From Agrobacterium tumefaciens (GTDB lineage: Bacteria > Pseudomonadota > Alphaproteobacteria > Rhizobiales > Rhizobiaceae): DNA of 64,000 nucleotides. Positions 21,238 to 29,086 of this stretch are shown one piece after another. The notes under the pieces are model-generated. The model was not told the origin of the DNA, made no database searches, and saw only the letters and a program-made list of their open reading frames with translations. The position numbers and the translations under genes were made by a program. Location: NCBI GenBank assembly GCA_017744915.1, contig JAGIAH010000012.1:84794-148793 (forward strand). The letters are read 5' to 3'. The stretch's first letter is position 1; every line of letters starts with the position of its first letter.

Positions 21238-21267
21238 GCACCTCAAATTGATCTTTATTGAGATGTA

Positions 21268-21672
21268 ATGATGGCGATATACGCGACAGGTTTACCCGCA
21301 TTTTTAAGTTATTTTGGTATTGGCCTGGTTTGTTTTGCGATTTTTTCCGCCATTTACACACGCCTGACGCCACACGAAGAAGTTGAACTCATCAAGGCCG
21401 GAAACATTTCGGCGGTGGTCGCCTTTCTCGGCGCCCTGATCGGCTTCAGCCTTCCGCTGGCTTCGGCTGCGGCCCATTCCGTCAGCCTTCCCGACTACGT
21501 GATCTGGGCGGTGATCGGCCTGCTGGTGCAAGTTCTTGCATTCTACATCGCCAAGCTCTCCATGACCGACCTGCACCTGAAAATCACCGAGGGTAACGTC
21601 GCGGCCGGGCTCTGGAGCGGCGGCATCGCCGTGGTCATCGGGACCTTGAACGCCGCCTGCATGGTGTATTGA
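21268..21672 (+). CDS. DUF350 inner-membrane protein (YjfL-like)
   Basis: Small polytopic membrane protein (134 residues) with four hydrophobic segments (about 10-30, 45-65, 76-97, 110-130). The pattern, including the KAGNISAVVAFLGALIGFSLPL segment and the Gly-rich last helix, fits DUF350. In E. coli the relative YjfL is encoded next to a DUF1190 protein (YjfM) and a glutathionylspermidine-synthase-like protein (YjfC); the same three-gene order occurs here. Molecular function is unknown. ATG-ATG at 21268/21271 leaves the start ambiguous by one codon. Confidence 0.8.
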   Translation: MMAIYATGLPAFLSYFGIGLVCFAIFSAIYTRLTPHEEVELIKAGNISAVVAFLGALIGFSLPLASAAAHSVSLPDYVIWAVIGLLVQVLAFYIAKLSMTDLHLKITEGNVAAGLWSGGIAVVIGTLNAACMVY

Positions 21673-21681
21673 GGAACAGAC

Positions 21682-22281
21682 ATGTATCTGGACGTGACAG
21701 AACATCCGCGTCTCGCCCTCGGAACGATTGCCGCGATAGGCCTTTTTATGGCTTTTTCACCGGAGGAAGATGTCCTCTACACCTCCGTTGACAAATGCGT
21801 CGCCTCAGGAGTTTATCCCAAGGCTTGCCAGGCGGCATCCGAAGACGCCAGCCAGCATCACCTCGCCACCGCGCCGAGATTTCGCAACATGGTCGCATGC
21901 GAAATGGAATATGGTGCGGGTAATTGCGCACAGCTGCGACAAAGCGTCGATTCCGGCAATTCCACAGGCATGAGCGTCTTCGCACCGTCACCGGTCGGAT
22001 TTGTCATGCCCCGGTCCGTCGAAAACTTTGCAGACTACAGCAAATATCGTCGCCATCAGCAAAACAGCGAGTCGGGTTCCACCGGTGCGATGTCGGCCTA
22101 TCGAAAAGGCAATGGCGACCTCGTCACACCGGATGTGCGCACCGACCAACAGAACGGAGGCTCTTCAGGCAGAGGCAGTGCTGGAGGCGACGCGCTGGTG
22201 AGTGACGTCAAACCGCTCAACGCCAAAACGAACGTAAGGGGCCGCGGCGGATTTGGCGGCCACTCCTCTTCCGGAAGCTGA
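21682..22281 (+). CDS. DUF1190 family protein (YgiB/YjfM-like)
   Basis: 199-residue protein with an N-terminal hydrophobic segment (about 10-25), then a domain with spaced cysteines (CVASGVYPKACQAA near 39-52, CEMEYGAGNC near 73-82) and FAPSPVGFVMPR, matching DUF1190. The last 60 residues are Gly/Ser-rich and end in GGHSSSGS, as in YgiB. It is probably exported or membrane-attached; no lipobox is evident. It is 9 bases after the DUF350 gene and 1 base before the synthetase-like gene. Function unknown. Confidence 0.8.
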   Translation: MYLDVTEHPRLALGTIAAIGLFMAFSPEEDVLYTSVDKCVASGVYPKACQAASEDASQHHLATAPRFRNMVACEMEYGAGNCAQLRQSVDSGNSTGMSVFAPSPVGFVMPRSVENFADYSKYRRHQQNSESGSTGAMSAYRKGNGDLVTPDVRTDQQNGGSSGRGSAGGDALVSDVKPLNAKTNVRGRGGFGGHSSSGS

Positions 22282-22282
22282 C

Positions 22283-23440
22283 ATGCGCCGCATCACAGTA
22301 CCACCGCGCCCGGATTGGCGCGAAAAAGCCAATGCCGTGGGTTTCTCCTTCCATGAAATGCACGGCGAACCTTACTGGGTGGACGATGCGGCCTATTGCT
22401 TTGGACTAGATGAAATCGAACGCGACATCGAAGAACCGAGCCAGGTCCTGCACGACATGTGCATGGATCTCGTCGCCGACATCGTCAACAGTGAGGAGGC
22501 GCTAACCCGTCTTGCCATCCCGCGCGATTATCACGATGTGATCCGAAACTCCTGGCGGCGGGGTGACCGCCACCTTTATGGCCGCTTCGATCTTGCCTAT
22601 GACGGACATGGCCCCGCAAAGCTGCTCGAATACAACGCCGACACACCCACTTCCGTCTTCGAAACGGGATATTTCCAATATAACTGGCTGACCGATCAGG
22701 TTGCCCTTGGAACGTTCCCGGCGCAAACCGACCAGTTCAACTCGGTTCAGGAAGCCTTGATCGAAGCCTTCGGGCAATTCTCGCGGGACAGGATTTTCCA
22801 TTTTGCGGCGGTGAGCGACAGTGCCGAAGATTGCGGCACGACGATTTATCTCATGGACTGCGCCATTCAGGCCGGCCACCGCGCCCAGTTTCTCGATATC
22901 CGAGACATCGGCATCGATGCGAACGGACGTTATGCCGACCTCCAGAATCGCGTCATCGAGCGCTGCTTCAAGCTTTATCCCTGGGAATTCATGTTACGGG
23001 AATCCTTTGGGGCACATCTGCCTGCGGAGAGCGGCATTTTCATCGAGCCCGCCTGGAAAGCCGTGCTGTCGAACAAGGGCCTGCTGCCCATGCTTTGGCA
23101 GCGGCATCCCAACCACCCAAACCTGCTCCCGAGTTTCTTTCCCGACGATCCGGAAATATACGAATTACAGGATTACGTGGTGAAGCCGCTTCTGTCGCGT
23201 GAAGGCGAAAATGTCAGCCTTTACCAAAACCGGCGCGAGATTTTATCGGCCCCGGGCAGCTATGGCAAAGAGGGGTATGTTTTCCAGGCCTACGCGCCAT
23301 TGTTCAAGAGCGAGTTCGGATATGCCGTGCTCGGAAGCTGGATCGTCGGCGATCGACCCTGCGGGCTCGGCATTCGCGAGGACGCATCGCCCATCACCGC
23401 CAATCTCTCCCGCTACGTTCCCCATATCATCGAGGGGTGA
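22283..23440 (+). CDS. Glutathionylspermidine-synthase-like ATP-grasp protein (YjfC/YgiC-like)
   Basis: 385-residue protein with the pre-ATP-grasp/ATP-grasp fold of the glutathionylspermidine synthetase family: GRFDLAYDG and KLLEYNADTPTS at about 107-130, then LLSREGENVSLY near 310 as the nucleotide loop. It has only the synthetase half, with no CHAP amidase domain as in E. coli Gss. Related YgiC/YjfC proteins lack proven Gss activity, so the peptide/amine substrate is unknown. The ATG at 22283 is 1 base after the DUF1190 stop. It completes a conserved three-gene unit and is followed by rnpB on the other strand. Confidence 0.82.
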   Translation: MRRITVPPRPDWREKANAVGFSFHEMHGEPYWVDDAAYCFGLDEIERDIEEPSQVLHDMCMDLVADIVNSEEALTRLAIPRDYHDVIRNSWRRGDRHLYGRFDLAYDGHGPAKLLEYNADTPTSVFETGYFQYNWLTDQVALGTFPAQTDQFNSVQEALIEAFGQFSRDRIFHFAAVSDSAEDCGTTIYLMDCAIQAGHRAQFLDIRDIGIDANGRYADLQNRVIERCFKLYPWEFMLRESFGAHLPAESGIFIEPAWKAVLSNKGLLPMLWQRHPNHPNLLPSFFPDDPEIYELQDYVVKPLLSREGENVSLYQNRREILSAPGSYGKEGYVFQAYAPLFKSEFGYAVLGSWIVGDRPCGLGIREDASPITANLSRYVPHIIEG

Positions 23441-23468
23441 TCCTCGCCGAAAGGTCGGCAGGAAAATT

Positions 23469-23872
23469 CGCCAGTTGGCCTGTAAGCCGGGTTCTGTATG
23501 GCCCCGGTTTGACCCGGAACGTGGCAGCCATTCATCTGGGACGGCATTTGCATGCCGCCTCGCGCAACCCACCCGGATGACGGGCCCGGAAACCGGCTGT
23601 GAACGGGCTTTCGCCCGCCCCGTGTCATCCCTATTCGGTCTTGCTCCCGGTGGGGTTTACCTTGCCACCACTGTCACCAGCGGTGCGGTGGGCTCTTACC
23701 CCACCCTTTCACCCTTACCATGCAAAGCATGGCGGTTTGCTCTCTGTGGCACTTTCCCTGGGGTCACCCCCGCCGGACGTTATCCGGCACCGTATTTCCG
23801 TGGAGCCCGGACTTTCCTCACCTTACCGTCTTTCGACATTGGTAAAGCGCGGCTGCCCGGCCAACTGGCATG
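23469..23872 (-). ncRNA. rnpB: RNase P RNA, bacterial class A
   Basis: The minus strand reads as RNase P RNA, the ribozyme that trims tRNA 5' ends. The 5' part carries GAGGAAAGTCCGGGCTCC (near 23825-23808), the near-universal P4/CR-I sequence, and the 3' part has the ACAGAACCCGGCTTACAG region (near 23500-23483), which includes the tRNA-CCA-pairing GGT-loop neighbourhood and CR-V. The ends pair as stem P1 (GCCAGTTGGCC at about 23870 with GGCCAACTGG at about 23471). Size about 400 bases is normal. Exact ends are estimated from P1. A frame of over 200 codons across it on the plus strand is spurious. Confidence 0.95.
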
Positions 23873-23924
23873 GGCTGCATAACCATGTTCCGCAGCGAAA
23901 GCCACCGAAAAGCGACGTGAAAGA

Positions 23925-25115
23925 TCAAAGAAATGCCGGTGTGAAATCCGTCGAGAAGGCGTCATCGGCGATTTTTCCATCCCGCAGCAGCAGAGCACCC
24001 AGCCGCCCGATCTCATCGGAACTCTTCGCCGCCGTACCGTTACCGCCGGTCAGAACCGCAATGCGCGGCGAGGCGGTGAAGCCAATGGCCGGGTAACCGC
24101 TCTGCGTTTTTGAGACGACGCAGGCGGCCATCGAGACACGAGAGAGATCAACGGAAGGCACCAGCTTGTCCACGATCTCCGAAAGGTGGTCGCGGACACT
24201 TTCGCGTCCGCCGGAACGGAACCATTCGCGGATTTCCGGGTCGCTGCCGACCCTTTTATCGTCGGGATCACCGCCGATCTTCAAGTAAAATTTGCCGTCG
24301 GGATACCGTACCGGCGGCAGGAGATAGATATGTTTCGTGGTATCACGCGGCTCATAGATCAGCGACGGCATGTCTGCATATTGAGCGAGATCGCCCTCAT
24401 CTATCTCGAAGAAAGCGACGGTGCGGGCATAAACATCAAGCCCGACCGGCTGCGGCAGCAAACCCTTGGTGATGGAGAAGCCACCGGCCGCCACCAGCAC
24501 CCGGTCTGCGGTATAAACCGCGCCAGAAGCCGTCTGCACCGAGGCGCGACCACCCTCTTCCCGCGTCGAGACGACGATATCATCGATCAGCGTAACGCCG
24601 GCCTTTTCCGCCAGTATGGCCTGCGCTTTCACCAGCGCGCGCGGGTTGACGTAACCAGCATTGTCCTTTTCGAAGACGCCTTCGCAACCCGGTTCGAAGG
24701 AGAAATAGGGAAAGCGGCTTTTCAGGCTCTGGTCATCCAGCAGTTCCGTGGAAACGCCGAGCCGACCCGCCGCCCTGAGAACATCGTCGACAAAGGGATT
24801 GGCACCGCCCCGTTCGGGCCCCACCATCAGGCAGCCGACCGGCGCGTAAAACGCGACGCCACTGCGTGCGGTAATATCGGCATAACGGGCGATGGACCGG
24901 TTGGCAAGCAAAGCCCAGTCGGCATCGCCATCGATGGTGCGGGTAATCCGCGCTTCATCGTAATGGCTGGCGAAGACGCCCTGATGGGTTTTGATATCGG
25001 CAGGCTCACCGGGACCGATCAGCGCCACGCCCTCCACCGTTTCCGCAAGATGGCGGGCGGCGGCCGCACCCATCATGCCGCGACCGACGACGATATAATT
25101 GAAATGCCCCGACAT
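23925..25115 (-). CDS. FAD-dependent oxidoreductase, DAO/monomeric sarcosine oxidase-like (copy 2)
   Basis: 396-residue flavoprotein of the D-amino-acid-oxidase fold. The FAD dinucleotide-binding motif VVGRGMMGAAAARHL is at about 8-22, followed by a THQGVFASHYDEARITR segment typical of the sarcosine oxidase/N-methyltryptophan oxidase group, and a C-terminal GYPAIGFTASP-TGGNG FAD segment. It presumably oxidises a secondary or primary amino acid, giving H2O2 and an imine; the substrate is unknown. The ATG at 25115 has GAGGG ahead. It lies 59 bases downstream of a clear paralogue, pointing to tandem duplication. Confidence 0.82.
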   Translation of the reverse strand: MSGHFNYIVVGRGMMGAAAARHLAETVEGVALIGPGEPADIKTHQGVFASHYDEARITRTIDGDADWALLANRSIARYADITARSGVAFYAPVGCLMVGPERGGANPFVDDVLRAAGRLGVSTELLDDQSLKSRFPYFSFEPGCEGVFEKDNAGYVNPRALVKAQAILAEKAGVTLIDDIVVSTREEGGRASVQTASGAVYTADRVLVAAGGFSITKGLLPQPVGLDVYARTVAFFEIDEGDLAQYADMPSLIYEPRDTTKHIYLLPPVRYPDGKFYLKIGGDPDDKRVGSDPEIREWFRSGGRESVRDHLSEIVDKLVPSVDLSRVSMAACVVSKTQSGYPAIGFTASPRIAVLTGGNGTAAKSSDEIGRLGALLLRDGKIADDAFSTDFTPAFL

Positions 25116-25174
25116 GCCGCCCTCTTTACCCGTTCCGTTCAGCCACACTCTTGTAGCCGCTTCGCCGGGCAATG

Positions 25175-26362
25175 TCAGACGAAAACCGGTGACATCTCGG
25201 CGGCGAATTCATCCTCGGTGAGCTGGCCGTTCAGAAGCAGCTGCGCACCCAGTCGCCCGATCTCGTCCGAAGACTTGGCTGAAACGAAATTGCCGCCGGT
25301 CAGAACCGCGATATTGGAGGATTGCGTATAGCCAATATAGGGATAACCGCTGCGGGTGATCGAAGCGACACAGGAACCGGACGTGACCGGGCAGCCGGCC
25401 AGCTCCGGCATCAGCGACAAGGCTTTTTTCGTCAGGAACTCCACCTCGCCCGGCGTGCCGTCCGAGTGGAACCAGTCCACCGCTTGGGCAAGCGTTTCAA
25501 GCCTTCCCTTTTCGCTTTCGCCACCGATCTTCAGATAGACCTTGCCATCGGGATATCGCACCGGCGGCAGGATGTAGACGATATCGTCCCCGGTTTCCGC
25601 CAGCACGATCGTCGAGGGCATGGCGCCAAACAGCGCCTGCCTTGCCTCATCCAGCTCGAAAAACACGATGGTACGGCCTGTCGCCGCCATATCGACCGGC
25701 GATGGCAGAAGCTCCGCCATGTTGGTGAAACCACCCGCCGCGACGATGACCTTTTCGGCCGTATAGGTGGCCCCTTCCCGTGTCATGACTTCGACGCCAC
25801 GGGAGGTATCGCGGATATGCGCCGCCGTCTCGCGCAAAAGCCGGGCGCCCTGCGCTTCGGCAATCACGCATTGCGCCTTCACCAGCGCCCGCGGATTGAT
25901 GTGGCCAGCATTGCTGGCCTCGAAATAACCACCGTGATCGGCAGGCAGCGAGAACATTTGAAAGCGGCCGGCCAGCGCAGCACTACCGAGTGTTTGCACC
26001 TCAAGACCGAGACGATCTGCCGAGGAAAGCGCCCGCGATACATAGTCTCCCGCAAGCCCCTTGCCGTTGCCGGTGAACAGGCAGCCCGCTTCGGTGAAGA
26101 ACCGGATGCCGCTTTTCGCCTCGATCTCGGCATAACGCCGGATCGAGCGCAACGCGAGTTCGGCCCAGACCGGATCACCGTCAAACCCACGGGTGATACG
26201 CGCTTCGTCGTAATGGCTTGAAAACACACCCTGATGCGTTTTGCGGTCGGCCGGTTCGGCCGGCCCGATCAGCGCCACGCCATCCGTTTGCACTGAGAGA
26301 TGCCGCGCCGCGGCCGCTCCCATCATCCCGGCCCCGACCACGATATATTTGAAATCCGGCAT
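25175..26362 (-). CDS. FAD-dependent oxidoreductase, DAO/monomeric sarcosine oxidase-like (copy 1)
   Basis: 395-residue flavoprotein, paralogue of the downstream gene. YIVVGAGMMGAAAARHL (about 6-22) is the FAD-binding motif, and the following THQGVFSSHYDEARITR and VALIGPAEPAD segments are nearly the same in both. The C-terminal GYPYIGYTQSSNIAVLTGG completes the FAD fold. The ATG at 26362 has GGAG 6 bases upstream; the frame is open to about 27133 but that extension covers the transglycosylase gene in another frame. Both genes are probably co-transcribed; the different middle regions suggest different substrates. Confidence 0.83.
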   Translation of the reverse strand: MPDFKYIVVGAGMMGAAAARHLSVQTDGVALIGPAEPADRKTHQGVFSSHYDEARITRGFDGDPVWAELALRSIRRYAEIEAKSGIRFFTEAGCLFTGNGKGLAGDYVSRALSSADRLGLEVQTLGSAALAGRFQMFSLPADHGGYFEASNAGHINPRALVKAQCVIAEAQGARLLRETAAHIRDTSRGVEVMTREGATYTAEKVIVAAGGFTNMAELLPSPVDMAATGRTIVFFELDEARQALFGAMPSTIVLAETGDDIVYILPPVRYPDGKVYLKIGGESEKGRLETLAQAVDWFHSDGTPGEVEFLTKKALSLMPELAGCPVTSGSCVASITRSGYPYIGYTQSSNIAVLTGGNFVSAKSSDEIGRLGAQLLLNGQLTEDEFAAEMSPVFV

Positions 26363-26454
26363 GTCATGCTCCGTATCAGATTTGTTTCTGACTACAGCAT
26401 GCCGGCCCAAACCGGAATCGCTTTTCGCAATTCCGCAGACGATCGATACCGGCC

Positions 26455-26994
26455 TCAGCTTGCCAGCAGTGCCTGCACCTTGCCGCAATAACGCTTGGAC
26501 ACCGGGTTCATACGGGTGGCACCGTGGCCGGCATTGTAACGCAGGATGGTACTGCAAACTTCGCCGCCGCCAAGCTGATGCGCCGTCGCCAGATATTGCA
26601 TGCCCCAGCGAATATTGGTCTCGGGATCGTAGAGCGCCTTGGTCGTGCCGCGATAGCCCATCATCCGCGCCGTTGCCGGCTTGATCTGCATCAGCCCGAC
26701 CTCGCCGGCGCTGCCACGGGCCTTGGGGTTGAACTTGCTTTCCACCGAAACCACGGCATGCGCCAGATTGGTGGGAACGCCGTAACGCTTGGCATATTTG
26801 ACGATCAGCTCGGAATAGCCGTTCTTGAGAGAGGTAGGCAGGCTTTTTTCGGGAATGGGATAACCGGGCTTGCGGAAGAAGGTCTCCAGCGTCACGGTCT
26901 TGGTCTTCACGTCTTCGTCTTTGGCAAAAGCAATCCCCGCCTGCGAAGCGAGCGCAACAACGCCCGCCACGACAGCAACAACAACCCTGTTCAT
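26455..26994 (-). CDS. Periplasmic lytic transglycosylase, SLT domain
   Basis: 179-residue exported enzyme that would cleave the MurNAc-GlcNAc bond of peptidoglycan with formation of 1,6-anhydroMurNAc. A signal peptide (about 1-24, ending AFA-K) precedes a single SLT domain with catalytic Glu85 in VVSVESKFNP, the GEVGLMQIKPATAR segment (about 98-110) and the closing LRYNAGHG motif. I chose the ATG at 26994 because it starts the signal peptide. It is one of three transglycosylases in the window. Confidence 0.87.
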   Translation of the reverse strand: MNRVVVAVVAGVVALASQAGIAFAKDEDVKTKTVTLETFFRKPGYPIPEKSLPTSLKNGYSELIVKYAKRYGVPTNLAHAVVSVESKFNPKARGSAGEVGLMQIKPATARMMGYRGTTKALYDPETNIRWGMQYLATAHQLGGGEVCSTILRYNAGHGATRMNPVSKRYCGKVQALLAS

Positions 26995-27192
26995 ATGTAG
27001 AAAAAGTCTCCAGATCGGATGACCAGAACAATGAAGCGGCACAAATATTCAACGCCCGGAAAGTCGATCGCGACTTCCCGCTGTCCAGTCTCCTTGATTG
27101 ATATTGACGGCAGGTTCCCCTGAAGAACGACACCGCGTGCAGTGACGTTCTTAAACTTCCTCAATGCGGATTAACTGTGGCACAACAAAAAA

Positions 27193-27231
27193 AGCGACTT
27201 GAACACGCCGGAAAAGCGGGAATGCTTTTCC
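27193..27231 (-). terminator. Possible terminator after the amidase gene
   Basis: A perfect 8-base stem (GGAAAAGC/GCTTTTCC, 27210-27231) lies 12 bases past the stop of the amidase gene. A T7 run follows on the minus strand about 16 bases further, so the fit to an intrinsic terminator is imperfect. Confidence 0.4.
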
Positions 27232-27242
27232 AGAATCGCCGC

Positions 27243-28022
27243 TCAGGCGGCCGAAAATCTCGGCAGGCTGGCGATCAGCCGGTGCAGCGTGTCGATGGTG
27301 GAGAAATCCGCGATGCCGTCCACCAGGGCGGGGCGGAAATGCCGCTGGAAGGCGGCCACGACGCCCTCGGTTTTTTCGCAATAAGCGCCTGTAATTTCAA
27401 CGCCGTATCCATAAATGGACAGCATCGACTGCAACGCTTCGACCGGTTGGCCATGGTCACCGCGCTGGAAAAAGCGCCCGCCACGGATCGGCGCGGGCTC
27501 CACCCAATGGCCGACACCGTGCTGCGACAGGATGTCCCACGGGAATTTTTCACCCGGATCGACCTTGCGGATCGGTGCGACATCCGAGTGCGCCAGCACC
27601 CTTTCAGCGGCGATATTCCAGCGCTGGCCGCAATCGCGACACAATTCGATAACGGCTTCCACCTGTTTCTTCGGGAATTCCGGCAGGCCACCGGGATGGC
27701 CCTTATTGGCGATCTCGATGCCGATGGAGCGGGAATTGATGTCCTCATCCCCCGCCCAGATACTTTTACCTGCATGCCAGGCACGGCGGGTTTCCGGCAC
27801 GAGCTGGATGACGCGCCCGTCCTCGAAGACGAAATAATGGCTGGAAACCTGGCTTTCGGGATTGCAGAGCCACGAAAGGGCACCATCCGCCGTCGTCATG
27901 CCGGTATAGTGGAGAAGAATGATATCGGGGCCGTCCACACCCAGTCTTTCGCCATGGTTAGGCGAAGGCGCAACAGTTGCGCCCCCGAAATCCGGGGTAA
28001 AATCCGGCAGACATTCACTCAT
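27243..28022 (-). CDS. N-acetylmuramoyl-L-alanine amidase, AmiD/AmpD-like with PG-binding domain
   Basis: 259-residue zinc amidase of the Amidase_2 family, cleaving the bond between MurNAc and the stem peptide. Zinc ligands fit His38 (ILLHYTGM), His145 and Asp155 (AHSDVAPIRKVDPG), as in AmpD/AmiD. The C-terminal 60 residues form a peptidoglycan-binding helix bundle (GQPVEALQSMLSIYGYG). No signal peptide is visible, so a cytoplasmic AmpD-like recycling role or non-classical export are both open. It overlaps the upstream DjlA-like gene by 4 bases. Confidence 0.86.
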   Translation of the reverse strand: MSECLPDFTPDFGGATVAPSPNHGERLGVDGPDIILLHYTGMTTADGALSWLCNPESQVSSHYFVFEDGRVIQLVPETRRAWHAGKSIWAGDEDINSRSIGIEIANKGHPGGLPEFPKKQVEAVIELCRDCGQRWNIAAERVLAHSDVAPIRKVDPGEKFPWDILSQHGVGHWVEPAPIRGGRFFQRGDHGQPVEALQSMLSIYGYGVEITGAYCEKTEGVVAAFQRHFRPALVDGIADFSTIDTLHRLIASLPRFSAA

Positions 28023-28759
28023 GCGACGCGGCGTTCTTTCTCGATGGCCGCATAGGCGGCGTTGAGAGCCGCCATACGCTCATTTGCGGCGGCATGCAAT
28101 TCCATCGGCACGCCGCGTGCGATGAGCTTGTCCGGATGGTGTTCTGCCACCAGCGAACGGTAACGCCGACGAATATCGGAAAAATCGTCGGAGGGCGAAA
28201 CGCCGAGCACACGATAGGGATCGCGCCCGTCCATATGCACATGCCGCGCCATGATCGTTTCGAAATGATCTTCGGTGATACGGAAGATTTCCGCGATCCG
28301 GCCGAGGAAGGCCAGTTCCCGCTCGTGGATCAGCCCGTCTGCCTTGGCAATGTGGAACAGGCCGTCGATGACGCTTTCCAGCATCTCGCAATTGGCGTGG
28401 CCGGAACCGCACAGACCAGCCAGCCGCTCCGCATAGGCCTCGTAACCGGCAACGTCCTGACGTGCGAGGTTATAAAGACGGGCGACGTTCTTGGCTTCTT
28501 CTTCCGGGAAATCGAAAATCTGCCGGAAGGCACGAACCTCGGCATCGTTCACGACGCCATCGGCCTTCGCCATCTTGGCGGAAAGTGCGATGATGGCCAC
28601 GGAAAAGGAAACTTTGCGGCGGGTTTCCGGGTCACCCTCAAACAGGGTGCGGATGGCTTCCACCACGCGCCCGAGTGCGCCGCCTGCCGCGTCGCCGATT
28701 GCGCCGAGCAGTCGTTCCCACAGGGATGAAATTTGCAGACAGGCGAAATCGAACATCAT
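28019..28759 (-). CDS. DjlA-like protein: TerB domain plus J domain
   Basis: 246-residue protein with an N-terminal TerB-like helical domain (about 50-165, with AKMAKADGVVNDAEV and its repeat IAKADGLIHERE) and a C-terminal J domain (about 178-245) whose HPD motif is at 208-210. It would act as a DnaK co-chaperone. E. coli DjlA has an N-terminal membrane segment; here only a weakly hydrophobic start is seen. Start ambiguous between two adjacent ATGs (28759/28756). The 4-base overlap with the amidase gene suggests a shared transcript. Confidence 0.87.
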   Translation of the reverse strand: MMFDFACLQISSLWERLLGAIGDAAGGALGRVVEAIRTLFEGDPETRRKVSFSVAIIALSAKMAKADGVVNDAEVRAFRQIFDFPEEEAKNVARLYNLARQDVAGYEAYAERLAGLCGSGHANCEMLESVIDGLFHIAKADGLIHERELAFLGRIAEIFRITEDHFETIMARHVHMDGRDPYRVLGVSPSDDFSDIRRRYRSLVAEHHPDKLIARGVPMELHAAANERMAALNAAYAAIEKERRVA

Positions 28760-29086
28760 GCGACAAGCATGACGGGATATTACCGGGAATGCAAGACGCC
28801 CGGCGGCCCGGCGGCATTAACTTTTATTCATCTTTGCGACAGTTTTACTGCAGGAACAAGAGCGAGGCGAACGGCGCAAGCCCGGTTTTCCACAGATGCC
28901 GCAGACGGACACGGCCGCGCGGCAGCCCTGATGCGGATTGAAACGATTATATTCGGCCAGTTTTGTCAAGCCGCTGAAAAACCGCGAGAAATCGGCGTTT
29001 TTCTTGATAAATTCACTTTACACCTACACGCGGCTGTCGCATCCATTTGCCAGACATGTCTTTGGATATATGTGAAAAGGAGAGCC
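28760..29086. other. Divergent intergenic region (djlA-like / pfp)
   Basis: No gene is supported in these 327 bases. Close to pfp there is a perfect palindrome AGACATGTCT at 29052-29061, flanked by ATCCA and TGGAT about 26 bases upstream of the ATG; it could form a leader hairpin or an operator. I could not identify a convincing promoter pair. Confidence 0.4.

Larger units (their letters stand above)
20721..21267. promoter_or_regulatory. 547-base divergent intergenic region (mraZ / DUF350 operon)
   Basis: No gene is supported here. Besides the MraZ boxes, the CtrA-like element and the plus-strand promoter listed separately, it holds a TGGGA-CA-TCCCA inverted repeat at 21079-21090, which uses the MraZ-box core in palindromic form. 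The stretch 20721-20890 would be the untranslated leader of the mraZ transcript. Confidence 0.5.

Noticed and set aside
23199-23882. 227-codon plus-strand frame through the rnpB region
   Set aside because: Only its first part overlaps the synthetase-like gene in another frame and the rest runs through RNase P RNA.
26413-26435. Hairpin CGGAAT..ATTCCG as a terminator for the SLT gene
   Set aside because: One internal mismatch and no T run; it may be a decayed fragment of a rhizobial repeat.
26363-27133. N-terminal extension of the first FAD oxidase to 652 residues
   Set aside because: The extra 257 codons overlap the transglycosylase gene out of frame; the ATG at 26362 has a good ribosome site and begins the FAD motif.
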